Source: Chiridota heheva (lineage: Eukaryota; Echinodermata; Holothuroidea; Apodida; Chiridotidae). From it: DNA of 64,000 nucleotides. The number at the start of each line of letters is the position of its first letter. The stretch's first letter is position 1. A program made the translations under genes and the position numbers. The notes beneath the pieces are model-generated. The model ran no database searches and was not told where the DNA came from. It was given only the letters and a program-made list of their open reading frames with translations. The stretch is taken from the NCBI GenBank assembly GCA_020152595.1, contig JAIGNY010002845.1, positions 1,066,001 to 1,130,000 on the forward strand, read 5' to 3'. Below are positions 12,911-25,899 of this stretch, one piece after another.

Positions 12911-15900
12911 AAAGATACGACTTCTAAGAATTAGTGACATCGTTTTATGTCACAATGTGAGCACTACTTTTCGCGCAACAGCCTATAAAAGATTTAAAAA
13001 CAGTGATAAAATTGACAACCAACCGATACAGCAGAGGAATCAAATCACGAAAAGAACAACTTACAATTCGTGAAGTAAAACCAAATGTTGTTTAAACTAT
13101 GAAAAAAATCATTTCAAATTTCATCTTAGGACATGCCAAGTGTGCATACTACCAGCGCCACTAAGCCTAGGGCCTAAACATTTGGTGCCTAAAGAGATCG
13201 TTCTTTGGTAGGCTTAACCCTAGTACCAGCATATCCAAAATTGTGGATAACGGTAACATGAATATCATTTGCTTATAACTATAAGCTCTGTCAATAATCA
13301 TATAACAAAATTAATTTTGTTTTGCATAATGCCGTCCTATGTCTGTCTCAATGCATTGCAATGATAACAACCTAGTGTTACGCAAAAGCCACACCTTATC
13401 TCTAAGAAGTGAAAATTTAGACTGGCATTTTCCTGAGCATTTTCATCCAATAAAAGTACGTGAATTTGGCTTAAATTTGACGACAGTGATATTTCACTTT
13501 ATAAAAACATATTGAACCTAATAAAAAGTTGTCTGCTCTAAAGAAAAGTGACTTACACAGATCAGAATAATGATTGACGAATCTTACCTTTTCAAAGATC
13601 ATCACAAAATGGGCCACGAAAAATTTTTATTTTGGAAACTTTACCGAGACTGAAAATGCTCGGATCCTGATTTAACCCGAAATATAATGTCTTGTACGTC
13701 ATCTGATCTTCTCCTGCAGTGACGAACACTGAAACTGCATAAGTAAGAGCAATTTGAATATCCGAATTCATTCGGGAGTGATCGTTTTACAAACCACGAA
13801 ATGCTCAGTTCGAATTCCGGGTCAAGTCCTCAATATTGCAGTAACGGTCATATAGCAAGGTCATGTTCCCACAGTACATTCTTCTCCAGACCTGGGGTCC
13901 TGGAGCACGATCAAAAAGAATGTGCGCGGCGTTAAAACAGGCGAAAACGGTGTAAAAATGAAACAGAAATGGGGCAGTCCGGTTCGTACTTCCGATCAGA
14001 AGAATTTTTTTCCCCGATCAGGAGATACTTTACGAAAGTATCCCACAATGCACCTATCCTAATTTTGTATATGAATCATATAGGAATCATACAAATTTCG
14101 ATCGCGGGGACTCAACCACTGCGCGGGGTTCCATTTTTTTTTCACGGTGTAAAATAATGACATTTGGACTACCTTTTCATCGTGCGTTTTTTTTTTTAAT
14201 CTGCAGTGAATGTTCCAGAAATTTTAGGAAAAGTGGTGACTTCTTATTAGGTGTTACCATCAGGCAATCGCGCTTTATGGGGATTTTGTGAAAGAAAAAA
14301 AAACATTTGAAGTTTGGTTCGGAAATTATTTTTGACTTACATTGTAATAAATATTCTTAGAGTCAATTCACACTTTTGTATCTTCATTTTGTTCTATAAT
14401 AAAACGGAGTATCAAAAAATAATACACATAAAGCTACTACACCAAAGACTATAACGAAGCTTCGTTATTCAATAGATCCATACTGCGCATGTCCCGATCT
14501 CCCGAACGGGCGAACTATGGGACTCCCGATCGGTAGATCGGAACCGGACTGTAGATGATAACCATTTATTTTTTCCTCTTCAGACATTTCAAATATGGGG
14601 ACCTGGATTTAGATTTGCCCCCTGGTCCCCGCGATCCTCTCGGCGGCCCTGCGTAAACAGGCTCAACTTTTGTAACCCTTGGAGCGATGATGCTACACCT
14701 ACAATAACTCACTCTTCGAAATCTATGGCATTTGGACTAAACTTTCAAGTATTCCCAGTTAAATCTGTGTGCAGATATGATATCATCGGCGTTATATTAA
14801 TTTCAACTGTGTGCAGCATCAATTCACTAAAGAGCTCCTAAATCATACGAACTCTAAAAACCATAAAAGTTTTTTAAACCAAAGAGATACATAGTCGCGT
14901 CAAGAACTGTATTCGTTCGGAACCCATCCACTGGACTTTAAGTGGAATAAACAACGCCTCTCACCCAGGGCTTAACGAAACGAGCTGCATCTCCTTCTGT
15001 CCTTCACCGGTCAGGCTGTAGGCATTAATATATTTAAGATTTCTTTTTAAATTTAAGGCCACTCATCTTTTTGCATTCCTCAATTACTTCTTAATTATTG
15101 GTCAGCTGCGCGGGAGCGAAGTACAACAGCTTTACTGCCCCAGTTACTGGCATTCCTCTCCCCAACTGTAACCGTCTGTGTGCACCAGTCTTCGCAACAC
15201 TTTCTTTTCGGAGCCTATTTGAAACCTTCACGTTCCGTGCTCTAATACTAAGTTACCAATGTGAGGAAGTGGATAAAGTGCCCCTTTATCTTTAAGTGTT
15301 TGATACTTTAACTCTTAGTCAGGGGCACTGTGTTGAAGAAAAAAAATGTTCGCATAATTTTTTGGAAATTGTAAAAGTATACATTTTCGGAAAGCTTATG
15401 ATTCAGTGGGTGATTCACAAACCAATGTTTCCAGTTTGTCACGTGACCATTTGGCGGCTATTTTCGATTACAAAATGGCCACCGTAAATTTCCATTTTGC
15501 TGTAATTTCTTTAGATAATTCATTAGGTCTTGATATCATTATGCCAATACGAACAGGCATAAACATGTTGAATGGTTAAAGTTGACTGTACTGAACCTTA
15601 AAAAGCCATTATATTACTACTAGTGTCCAGTTATTCATTTCAAGCTACCTAATTGGCTGACAAGCCTCATTTGCATAATCCTTCTGTCCGGTTATTACTC
15701 AACGAACGGATAGGAACTGAAAAAATGACCAATGACAGCAATCCCAGTCAATAACCGGGCAGTTGCGTATTCATTTGATTGACAGTTTCTAATTGGGTAA
15801 CTACTACATTCATCATATCAACCACCCTAGCAACCACGGATTACCCCTTCAATAATATTCATATGCACAAAAATAAATTATGCCAAAAATACTCAATTTC

Positions 15901-16076
15901 AGTTTCAACAGGGACAAACTTTTTGCTGACAAATTGATTATGCCAGATTTAAACTGAGCAACAACATCTTCCAATGTGCACAGCTTAAAATAGAATATGC
16001 AATAGATTTAGAGAAAAAAGCAAAATGTAAATTTAAAAGCCTACAAGTTCATAAATTAATATAAGTTCTACAGGGC
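12911..16076. other. Unannotated region
   Basis: No convincing exon, RNA gene or known repeat. Two stretches near 15630-15790 contain CCGGTTATT in opposite senses and loosely resemble the foldback element at 20241-20410, so an old copy may lie there. Short open frames at 13969, 15098 and 15296 have no recognisable motif. Confidence 0.5.
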
Positions 16077-16110
16077 TATACTTGTTCAGTGCTTGCACCG
16101 AACAAGTATA
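16077..16110. repeat. Near-perfect 34-bp palindrome
   Basis: Arms TATACTTGTTC and GAACAAGTATA match perfectly over 11 bp. Within the 12-base centre, GTGC and GCAC also pair. The whole could extrude as one long hairpin. Confidence 0.88.
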
Positions 16111-19100
16111 TTACTAAAAATGAAACGTGCCACTGGCACACTGCTTGCTTAATTATTAGTCTTATTTGTAACAATAGGGCCTAAGCTTCTGTTTACAACA
16201 CAATTGAATTGCTTGAAAATTCCACTGCACGTACCTACACTCTCCGTCAAAAGTAAATGAAACAAAACCCCGCTCCCCCTTTCAAATGTTGGCTCATAAT
16301 TCTGCACGCTGCGAATAGGCGCAACATTGAAAGGGGAAAGAGGGGGCTTGAATTGATCTTAGGTTTATGAAACTTGTTGCAGGTTTTGCTATATTTTTTC
16401 ATTTGTTTTGTCGGGAATTGTCGCAACGCCTACACAAATTGGGTAGAAGATAGACGCGAAGAAAGGTACGTATGTGAAAATAAAATTTGGCGTGAAAACT
16501 TTTAGGCTTTAAAATGGATTTTGGGCGATTTTGTTTTGAAGGGGTGGGGGCAGATAGAGGAATTTGTGGCCGAAATTAGTGTTTTTGCAAAATGGGAGGG
16601 ATGTTGCGCTTGTAATAACGGGGGTGTCGAATTTTTAGTACAAATGGGGAGATACTTAAAAGGAGGGTGTTGGCTATAGACACGGGGGCCATAAGGTAGG
16701 TAAGTAAATGGAGGAAACTACAAATGCACTTGTTTGAGTCATAGGCGCTGAAATTAATTTCTATTTGGCAAATTAGTAAATGAAAGGGAGTATGTTGTAG
16801 ATAACAAACACATCCATTTTCAGCCCTCTAACAGATAAAGGGCGTCGCCCAATATGTATGAAGTTAGCCTATGGCTATGTGGGATATGTTAGAAGAATGT
16901 ATGGCATATCGGCCATAGTCTTGCAAAACTCATTTTAGAAAACATTCCCACTTAAGAAGAAAGAAATAACTCAAGATTGAATAGTTGTGATATAAGAACC
17001 ATTTATTAGCTCTGATTTCTTTCATTCACTAACTGCCCGCCACCTATGAGGTAATTCCATACAAACGTATATTTACCTTTTTGTTTACCGTGCAGTCAGC
17101 AGATAGATGGTTTTACTTAATCATCAATTACAAAGAAAAATGCCATATGACTTCAAATCTTTTACAACTGATAAGTTTACCTTTACCATTGCCCCAAATT
17201 GAGTTTGTTCCTTCATCACCCATCAAATGTCCACAAGTAATAATAAATGCATTTATTGTAAAAATCATGTGAGCATTAACAACTATTCTTTCGGTTTGAA
17301 TACCAAAAAAAAAGGAGTGAAAAATGGTCAAGATAAAGATAAATGGTAAAGATAAAGTTTTCCGTCAACTTATGCACCTTGTTCCCATTTAACTCTGCCG
17401 CCCCTATATTAAAACATAATGTTGGTCTTCCAAAAGTGCTTATTTTGTCCCTGCTTTACTTTCCGGGCAAATTAGAGGCGCTTTCTCAGATCACTCCAAC
17501 TAAATAGACCCTTTTTCCTGGCTTGTAGATAAAAGTAGCCCTTGCTATTTAAATATCTTTGTACAGTTCGGAGGCCAATTTCTCCCATGTTGATACCGCA
17601 TTCTGCCATTACCTCTGAAGTTGGCATTAACGTTTAGCAAATGATGGACGGCTAGCAGCAAACCAACCCTCCCCCTCCCCCTCCCTCCCTTTAATTGGCG
17701 ATCAGTCAGTTAGGGGGGCGTCCTGCTTTTCTAACGTTCTGTCCGAACCTGCTGCTTCCTACTGGTTTGCGAAGAAACCAAATAACACTTGTTGGAGAAA
17801 TTGAGCAGATTTCTGCCGCCTAACGCACAGTTTTCTGTCCTTAAGAACCGGGCGTATGCCTTCGTTTCCGCCGAAATTCGGGTCCGCTGCACCATTTTAA
17901 ATTAAACTCATAGACACTCAACAGCTCCGTAGAATAGTAAATATTTTGAAGTGAAGAATTCAACTCAATCTTCCATACAATGAAACAGTTATTCCCCCTC
18001 CCCATTACAACAACAAGCTTATTAAGCTTTTTGATGCGCTTTGCTTGTAATGTCGCACCGCCCAACTTCCTTTTATTAATTCCTTCAATTGAAGGGATTT
18101 TCCCTTTATTTGGGATCATTTGTATGTAACTCTCTTTTACAGTAATCCTGTTACTGCCTAATATCATTTTTTATGTGTATAATCCCCACCTCTAACCTTG
18201 CCCCCCTCGTTTTCTCTCTCTTAAAAGGTTTTTTTTTTTTTTTTGGAGCGGGGGTAATTATTGTTATCCTTTCCTCTAATATGCTTCTTATGATAGCCAT
18301 ATATGTCAACGACAGTAGGCCTACGTACAAGCTACACGTACACTGTACTGTCATTGTAACTAGCCTAGCATAGCACTGTACATAGCCCAAGACCAAAACG
18401 CTACGTTCAACAACTTCAAAACTGTTCAAATCTGTCTATTTTGACAAATTTAAGAATATCAAACAACAGTAGTGTCTGTTCCAATAACAACTACAATCGT
18501 GGCCAAAAGTGTTGGGACAAACTGCTCAAAAATTGTAAACGGCATTTCTCCCCACCTTCCCCTTTCAATGTTGTGGGCTTTAAAAAAAGCATGGCAAAAT
18601 GTAGTCAGATAAACATCTGACCGTAGCAGGCCTATACACCATTACATGACTGCAACTACTGGGTCAGACATCATCCTATGCATACAACGGTGGAAACCGC
18701 TACATTATAGTCGCGTCGCAGAATATTTGCTACGCGTTCCCGTTTTGCGAACATTTTCCAAGATATTTGTACTCTTTTACCTTATTCATTTTAACCTGCA
18801 AAACTTAAGCTACATAACTAAAAGAGCTGTTAGTATGTAACTCTTAATCTTAAAAGCTTGGGCACATAAAGATACATTCAATACCTATGAACTAAAACCC
18901 GTAAAAAGAAGAAACTTTCGCCTAACTCGGTTGCTACCGTCTCACAATCGTGTGCGCCGAAGTGAATGTACCTAATTATTTCAAATTCTATCGAACATCA
19001 GCCATGCCAGCATAGCGTAAATGTTGCACGCGGGCGTAAAAAACAAATCGTGCGTCTAAAACAAGTGCACACATCCATTGACACTACTGAATGAAGATAG

Positions 19101-20240
19101 TATTAGTAATCATGATATATAGGAAATATTCAAGACATCTGATTAATGAAATAAATGACAAGTATACATTTATGTTTTGTTTTTGTTTTTTGTTGTTGCC
19201 AAATGCGTCCTAAGCAACTGGAGGTGGTAATCAAAATAATGAATGGAGCGGATACTTTCATGAACTGTTTGGCAACCGGAAGCGTCACAAATGAGAAGTT
19301 AACTGTATATTTTTATATGCCACAAGTACAGTAATTACAGTGTAACAGCAGACTGAACAGGTGACGTAAATAGACGGTGTAGTCGCGATTTTACGTCCAA
19401 AGCGATTTCCACGTTAAAACAGACAGGACTGAGTCTCACTCTGTATTGCATGTAGTGCGTAGCATGTAGGGCATACAGAGGGAGATATTATCTCACTAGG
19501 CAAAATGCGACTTTCAACATTGATCGAGGGGAGTGGGGATTTGTCCCAACTACTTGTGGCCGCGATTTTAGGTCTGAAAGAGTTACCATTTCCCAGTATT
19601 CTTCGCACTTTGACGGGACGCGGCCGGGTGCTTAAAGGTAAGTTGTCGTCTCTAACGTACGGGGTAGATATAAGTCAATTCTGTGTTTTGATTGGTCGAA
19701 ACACAGTGATGCAATGTGCACTCACATTAATATACCAATCAGTATCGTTTTGGAATAAAATGTACGCCGCCACATCTTAATCACGATAAATGGCCTTCAA
19801 GTCAAAACGATGAACCTTTGTACTGTCGTAGGGTACATTGTGTACAGCTGACTTGGCCTTCGATATGAGAGAGTGACATGACACTGACATAATTTTGACC
19901 TTTGTGTATTGTTTCTCGCTAAGTTAACGAAGATCATGATTTTTTTTCTTTAGTGTAAACCAGAATGTGCTTCTTCTGAAATATTGCTTTTATGTTGCAA
20001 AATACTTACATTACATTTCTAATTTGCTGAAATCGCGAGTCATTTACGAGATCAAGTTTTGTTCTTTGGACAAAAGTACAAATTGGTGGATTAGAATCAT
20101 TCTCACTGGGTCGTCATATGCAAATAAGCTGAATTAATGCATGTACGGCACTGTGTATGTAATTTCGCATGTTTCTTAATTTGAGTTTGATCAAAATTTG
20201 TTTTTCTTCACATTTTGTATTTTAATTTATCATATTTGGT
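16111..20240. other. Unannotated region
   Basis: No supported gene. It includes homopolymer runs (poly-T near 18228) and C-rich tracts near 17675. A weak candidate 5' exon at 19505-19637 is discussed in the findings. The minus-strand open frame 17841-18167 (108 residues) is basic and has no motif I recognise. Confidence 0.5.
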
Positions 20241-20410
20241 GAGAAATAGATATAAACTGCTCTTGCTTGCCCATTATTGGTAATAACCGGCTCGCCCAAA
20301 TAATTTGAACTATAATGGGCTCAGCTTTGCCTCGTTTATTATTCTTCACATTATTTGGGCTTGCCGGTTATTACTCAACAATGGGCGTGCAATTGCAGTT
20401 TATTTCTTAA
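20241..20410. repeat. Foldback (MITE-like) element, about 60-bp arms
   Basis: The left arm (20241-20310) and the reverse complement of the right arm (20345-20410) share AAACTGC, GCCCATT, GTAATAACCGGC and GCCCAAATAAT with few mismatches. The roughly 35-base centre is unpaired. No coding potential. It looks like a short non-autonomous DNA transposon or foldback repeat. Confidence 0.82.
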
Positions 20411-20867
20411 TTAACAGATGATTTTAGGTAAAAATTCAATAATACGGTGTTGGAAATATGCGTTTAGATACTGATCTCATTTTCAATATCCGTTATAAAC
20501 ATAAGATTTGTCTTTTGATGCTCTGAGTTGCTGTTAGTACAGCATTCTCTGGGATAAAATCAAGAATGATAATAATGATTGTAACAAAAATAGATGATGT
20601 TTAAGATATTTCCGGAGTCAATACCATAAATATCTTTCTCTGAACTAATGTAATTTTCTATGTTCATTTAAATCAATGCTAAAAATTAAGACCATAGTTT
20701 TATACTTCAGGGTTTGATAAGTCTATCACTTCAAATTTTATTAGCATAGTTGGTTTATATCGCTACAAATTAAATGCTTATCAAATATATTTCGCAACTC
20801 TGTATACTGAAGGATGCTATCTACAAACAGAATGCTGATTGATTATCTAGAGCTGAAAGGGATAGAG

Positions 20868-20889
20868 CATGACATTATGATAATGTCAT
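20868..20889. repeat. Small inverted repeat
   Basis: ATGACATTA and TAATGTCAT are perfect 9-bp arms around TGA. Confidence 0.6.
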
Positions 20890-21957
20890 TCCCGTAAGCA
20901 ATTAATTTACATTGCCTAACCATGACAGGCCATCTATACAGTAAGTGTAAGTAATCATAGATCTTAGTATTCTGGTTGCTGAAAATGCAAAAGTTATCAT
21001 GCTAAAACAATAAGTGGTCATCATCATATTTATCTTCCGGATCATATGAACGGCAGTCTTCATCATATTTGCATTGTGTGCTACATAATGAAAGATTACT
21101 GAAAGGCATCTCTTGCCACCCACAAGAAGATCTCGATGATAATTACTCTGTTTTGCATAGTATTTTGAGGAACATGAGTTTGACCCCATACTCTTGCCTA
21201 CATATGCCCCACAGATGTGATGCATATGTTAAAGCTCCAGCAGTCGGTGGCAGCTTTTCACTCCCAGCCAAATATTTGCAGAAGAGGCTCAGCTCAGTTC
21301 AGGAAAACGGCATATTTCAAGTTACCTTGGGAAATACATAATACATGGTTAAATTCACATAAACCGTCGAAAACCTCGATAATATCAGCATCTCCTTCCT
21401 GGTACTTCCATATGTTGCCTTGCATATTCTCGAAAGCCAGTATTAGACCTATGAGCTCCGGAGAAAGCATGCAATGCAGGTAAAGCTTTACCCCCCCCCC
21501 CCCATCACCCCTTCCCGCCTTTTTTTACCAAGATTAGTCAATATAGACTTTATCTGTATTTAATCAGTAATGATGTATTTCGTAGAAGATGGTAGTTTGC
21601 AATTGCCATGACAAGGACATCGGTGTCTAGAGACTAGAAGGACGGATCGTAACCGGGTGCGTTCTGTTGAGATGTAGAAATAGCTTTATATATCGTCAGT
21701 ATAACTGTCTCTTCGTGATTGTTATTGATCTTGTGTATCCACATGTGGACACCACTATCAGCTTAGAGAATTCTTTGCTCTATTCATGAATTTCATGTGC
21801 CAGGTAATCTGTCAAATCAGTCAGACTTAGTTTGTTCACGGACAGAAAGTAGATTTGTCTAATAATAAACAGCATCTTCTTTAATCTGGTACTGCACTGG
21901 ATATTTTTCATGGCGCCTTCTACCAGACTTTGTGGCAATGATTGGGTTTCTTGGAAT

Positions 21958-23560
21958 GTCTTGCATTAGTCAGATAACATATGACTGTAACACAATCAGA
22001 AAACAATATATTCCTTATAACGTTGAAACTGCTGCATTGGCTTATCATAGATGAATTTCGACTAAACGCGCTAGAAAAACTATGCCTTTCCGCGACGATT
22101 GCGATGATCAACTTTTGGCAATGCTTTTTATAGTCATGGATTACTTTTACTTTATACAAAATAAATATATATACATGCAATGATACTACATTGAGACGTT
22201 TACTGACATTTTGTGCGTTAGCCTTATAAAGAAAACTGAAAAGTTGCGTTTTGTGTGAGAGCCTTCGCTACTGACTTAGTTTCAAACAGCGCCTTTATGG
22301 ATGTATCTAATTAGTTGCGTGAAAAGTTACAGTAGATCTTTGGAGCGACGGTCAAGTCAACGTGCGTACAGCATTAAATCGAACACTGCGCACATTTATT
22401 GACGATTATTCAAAATAGCAGTTGCCATCGTTCTCGGGTGATACGCGCAATTATTGTTTACGCGTTTTCTAAAGTGAGGGATTTGCGAAGTAATCGGAAT
22501 GTCATTTCTTCCGTAATTCAGATTAGATGTTTTTTTACGGACAAAATGTTCACCATTCCATCTGGATCTTAGTTTGAAAGATACTTTAAGGTTTCAAGAC
22601 GCTAATGAAATCAAAATCATAGCTCGTTAGTACTTTGTCAGTTTTGAGAATGGTTTTTATTTCAAGATTATATCATTTGTTGTTGTTTGAGTGATTTTCA
22701 ACATTACGTGTGTATTATACGTTGTCTCACTCAGTGTTCAAGTATTGCCTAATCTGATAACATCTGACTGTAGTATACGCTATAGCCACTACATGGCTGC
22801 TATGCAGTCAGAAAACGCTATACACCTTAAAATGTTGAAACTGCGGCATTGGCTTATCATAGAAACGTAGATAAATTTCGACTACGCGCTAGAAAAACTA
22901 GGCCTTCCCGCGACGATCGTACGTCAACTTTTAACAATGCCCTTTATCGTCACGGATCACTTTTACGTAATACAAAATAAATAGGCAATGATACTATATT
23001 CAGACGTTCACTTACATTTTGTGCGTGAGTTTAATAAAGAATACTGTGAAAAGTTGCATTTTGTATAAGAACATTCGCTACTGATTTAGTTTCAAACAGC
23101 GCTTTGGATCTAATTACTTGAAAAGTTGTCGAACAATAGATCTAGAGCGACGGTGAAGTCAACGTGCGTATAGCATTAAATCGAACACAGCGCGCATTTA
23201 CTATCAAAAATTTTCAAAATAGCAGCGCCAGTGCTCTCATGTTATACGCGAACTAATTGTGCACGCGTTTTCTAAAGTGAGGGATTTGCGAAATAGTAAT
23301 CGGAAAGTCATTTCTCCGTAATTTAGATATTTTTACGTACAAAATGTTCATAATTTCATTTGTAATTTAGTTTGAAAGATACTTCAAAGTTTCAAGACGC
23401 TAGTGATACTTCAAAGTTTCAAGACGCTAGTGAAATCAAAATCATAGCTCGTAAGTACTTTTGGCAGTTTTGAGAAGGGTTTTTATTTCATGATTATGTT
23501 ATTTGTTGTTGTCTGGGTGGTTTTCAACGTTACGAGTGTATTGTGAATTGTAACACTCAG
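21958..23560. repeat. Diverged tandem duplication of about 790 bp
   Basis: Copy 1 (about 21958-22735) and copy 2 (about 22745-23560) share long collinear stretches, such as GCATTGGCTTATCATAGA, CGCGCTAGAAAAACTA, CAACGTGCGTA followed by GCATTAAATCGAACAC, and AAAGTGAGGGATTTGCGAA. Small internal duplications occur in copy 2, including GATACTTCAAAGTTTCAAGA twice near 23380-23430. No protein is evident in either copy. Confidence 0.85.
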
Positions 23561-23569
23561 TATGGAAGT

Positions 23570-23670
23570 ATTGCCTTGCATGTAGTGCCCTACTGAGTGA
23601 GGTGTTTACCTCACTAAGTATTGCCTTGCAAGAAGTGCCCTACTGAGTGAGGTGTTTATCTCACTAGTCT
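23570..23670. repeat. Short 54-bp direct duplication
   Basis: TAGTGCCCTACTGAGTGAGG and nearby bases are repeated once with minor changes, immediately after the 790-bp duplication. Confidence 0.7.
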
Positions 23671-24551
23671 TGCATAAACAAACAAGCAAAAAACGACGAG
23701 GGAAATGGTGGTCCTCTACTTTACCTGCTTGTTTTTATCAATAAAATACGTAAGGATTTTCCACCTTTTTTATGGTTGTCTGACAAGAGCGCATTTGGAA
23801 CTATTTCTCTGTTTTCCCATGTTTGACAACCATTGGTTGGTTTGACTACAATAGGTATCTTTCCAAAGGTTGTACTTGACACTCATTTCCCCTACATTTT
23901 CCATATAAAAGCCAACACTTTGACCACCATGATGTGGGAAAAGGTGGTTTTCTAGGGAAATCTGATAAAGGTAGAAAAAGGTAAAAAACTAGTCTACCTA
24001 CCACATAGAATATTGGAAAAGGTTGTCAAAAATGAATGTGTTGTTAATGTACGCTAATGGTTGTCATAAAATGGTAAAGTATGGGTTAAAAAGGTAGGAA
24101 AGCAAGGTTGATTTTCATTGTTTCATGAAGGTTTTGGTGGAGAAAAGTGGAAATTTGAACAAATCTGTAGCCGGTTTTTTTTTTGGAAAGGGTTAACGCA
24201 GCTTTTACACGTATTGAGAATAAGATCTTGTCATTTGTCTGCAGGCTGACGCAGACTGAAACATTCTAAAAGAAGCGCTTGCTTTGGCAAGGCAATCGTT
24301 AACCTCACCGTCAACGTTAATGGCCCTGGATAGAGCGCTGCCGAGATGATGTGAATTTGTCAACTGTACTTATATTCTGTTCAATTACCACTCTATATGA
24401 TTCCGTGTAGCCAATAACAGTGACAGGTTGAAACATGACCTTAGCTTTTTATGCTAATGGTTAGACAACAATTTAGTGCAGGCAGCGGAAAAGCGGTTCA
24501 CAATGTCTTGCGTGTCATGCCCTGAGCTCTGAGGTAATATAGTAACAGTCA

Positions 24552-24850
24552 TTAGCAAACAGTAAGTCTCCCAGCACATGATCTAACACCTTGGTTTTGG
24601 CAGTCTGCGAGAATTAAAGAGCTTACCGTCTCTGCGGAATCTAATGGGTATGCTAGTCTTGTTATTACTGACTCTGAGAGCATGGCTGTAAATATCATGC
24701 CGAAGAGAGTATTTGAACGAACAAAGCCTTGTTTCAAACCATTGGTTACTTTAAAGGGTGTATAGGCTTTTTTTCTTAATCTGGGATATGAACTTGTATG
24801 CCCTTTCGAAACTGCCTGACAAGAGTAATACATTCTAGCAGCCAAATGTG
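24552..24850 (-). pseudogene. Degraded non-LTR reverse transcriptase fragment
   Basis: The minus-strand frame contains FKVTNGLKQGFVRSNTLFGM followed by IFTAMLSE. This resembles the motif B block (VTNGVKQGCVLAPTLF) of RTE- or L1-like reverse transcriptases. The critical surroundings are altered (G to R, AP to SN), and no motif A or YxDD box is nearby in the frame. It is a short decayed fragment, identified from one motif. Confidence 0.55.
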
Positions 24851-25139
24851 CCATTTTCGTCCAGTTGCGTAGTCATACACGTGCAAGCAGCCTTGCATAT
24901 GTGTATTCACAATTAATTGTGCTGGCAATCGCAAGCAAGGTGAAAAACCTTTTTTCTTTCTTAAAGAAATTCTTTTTATGATAATCTTGTTTGCCAACGT
25001 GCACTTTTTTGCATCAGAAATGAAGTTATTGATCATTGATGCCACATGCTTGTGAAAAGAACACTGTTCCAATGAAACAGTGATGTTTGAAAATGTATTA
25101 TTCCTGCATAAAAAGCGCTGTTTTTGGAACAGTGACTGA

Positions 25140-25345
25140 GTGACACATTTCAATTTGCGTGGAATGTCAGTATTATTATTTTATTTATACCAAGTATTAT
25201 GCTTGCTCGCTCGTAAGTTCAATGTTTTATATTTTCTGTAATTAATGCTTTTTATGTATACAAGAGGCTCTTGTGGAAGACCAGCACTGTTGCTGAACAG
25301 GTCGTCCTGTATAATAGGTGAAATAGATAAATGAATATGCAAGAA
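25140..25345 (+). mobile_element. Probable 3' tail of a non-LTR retrotransposon
   Basis: The segment reads TACAAGAGGCTCTTGTGGAA, then GACCAGCACTGTTGCTGAAC, and ends in GAAATAGATAAATGAATATG. This looks like a retrotransposon 3' UTR closing with degenerate AATA repeats. The call rests on resemblance to common 3' tails. Confidence 0.4.
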
Positions 25346-25524
25346 AACTCATTTAATATCCATTCATAGAAATTCACTTAGTAGCAAGTTAGAGTAGACA
25401 GGAACTGCACTATAGTAAAATTCCTGTCTCGGCGGTTAAAAGCTGAGTAACAGCTTCTGGTCAAATGCTTTTCTAAATTGTTTTTATACTGTGCGATTAA
25501 GATTATATATTAACAGTTTAAGTA

Positions 25525-25890
25525 CCAACATCGTATTCTGGGCACTAATCTCTTCCTGTATGAGCTTAATCTTCGCAATAATCCTCTTTGTACCTTTTGC
25601 AACCTTTCCATTGAAAACTATGAGCATCTTTTCATGTCCTGCATGCCCAAGATGAAAGAATTATGGAATTTTATTGCCGATGTTTTTTGTCCATCCACTT
25701 TAATATTTTCGTTCAGGATATTTCGTTTAGTTTTATAGGTCAAAGTTTGCGTTGTTTAACTTTATAATTTGTCATGCTAAGTATGTCATTTATACATGTA
25801 AAATGCAGAAAAGGGCCCCTTGTTCAAGAGTTCAATCCGAAGCTTAAATATATTTTTGAAGTTGAAGAGCAACAGCAGAGGGTAATAACT
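25525..25890 (+). pseudogene. Non-LTR retrotransposon C-terminal zinc-binding (zf-RVT-like) fragment
   Basis: Plus-strand translation gives LGTNLFLYELNLRNNPLCTF, then CNLSIENYEHLFMSC, with CxxC and HxxxxC spacing typical of the zinc-binding region at the end of many L1/Tx1-type ORF2 proteins. MKELWNFIADVF follows. After a frameshift, FIICHAKYVIYTCKMQ matches the family pattern FIILxGKYYIYxxK. Stops and frameshifts make it a relic. No intact reverse transcriptase precedes it. Confidence 0.7.
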
Positions 25891-25899
25891 CTAATTCTC

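Noticed and set aside
17841..18167. 108-codon minus-strand frame, basic protein
   Set aside because: No motif, no clear splice or promoter context, and within chance length for this window.
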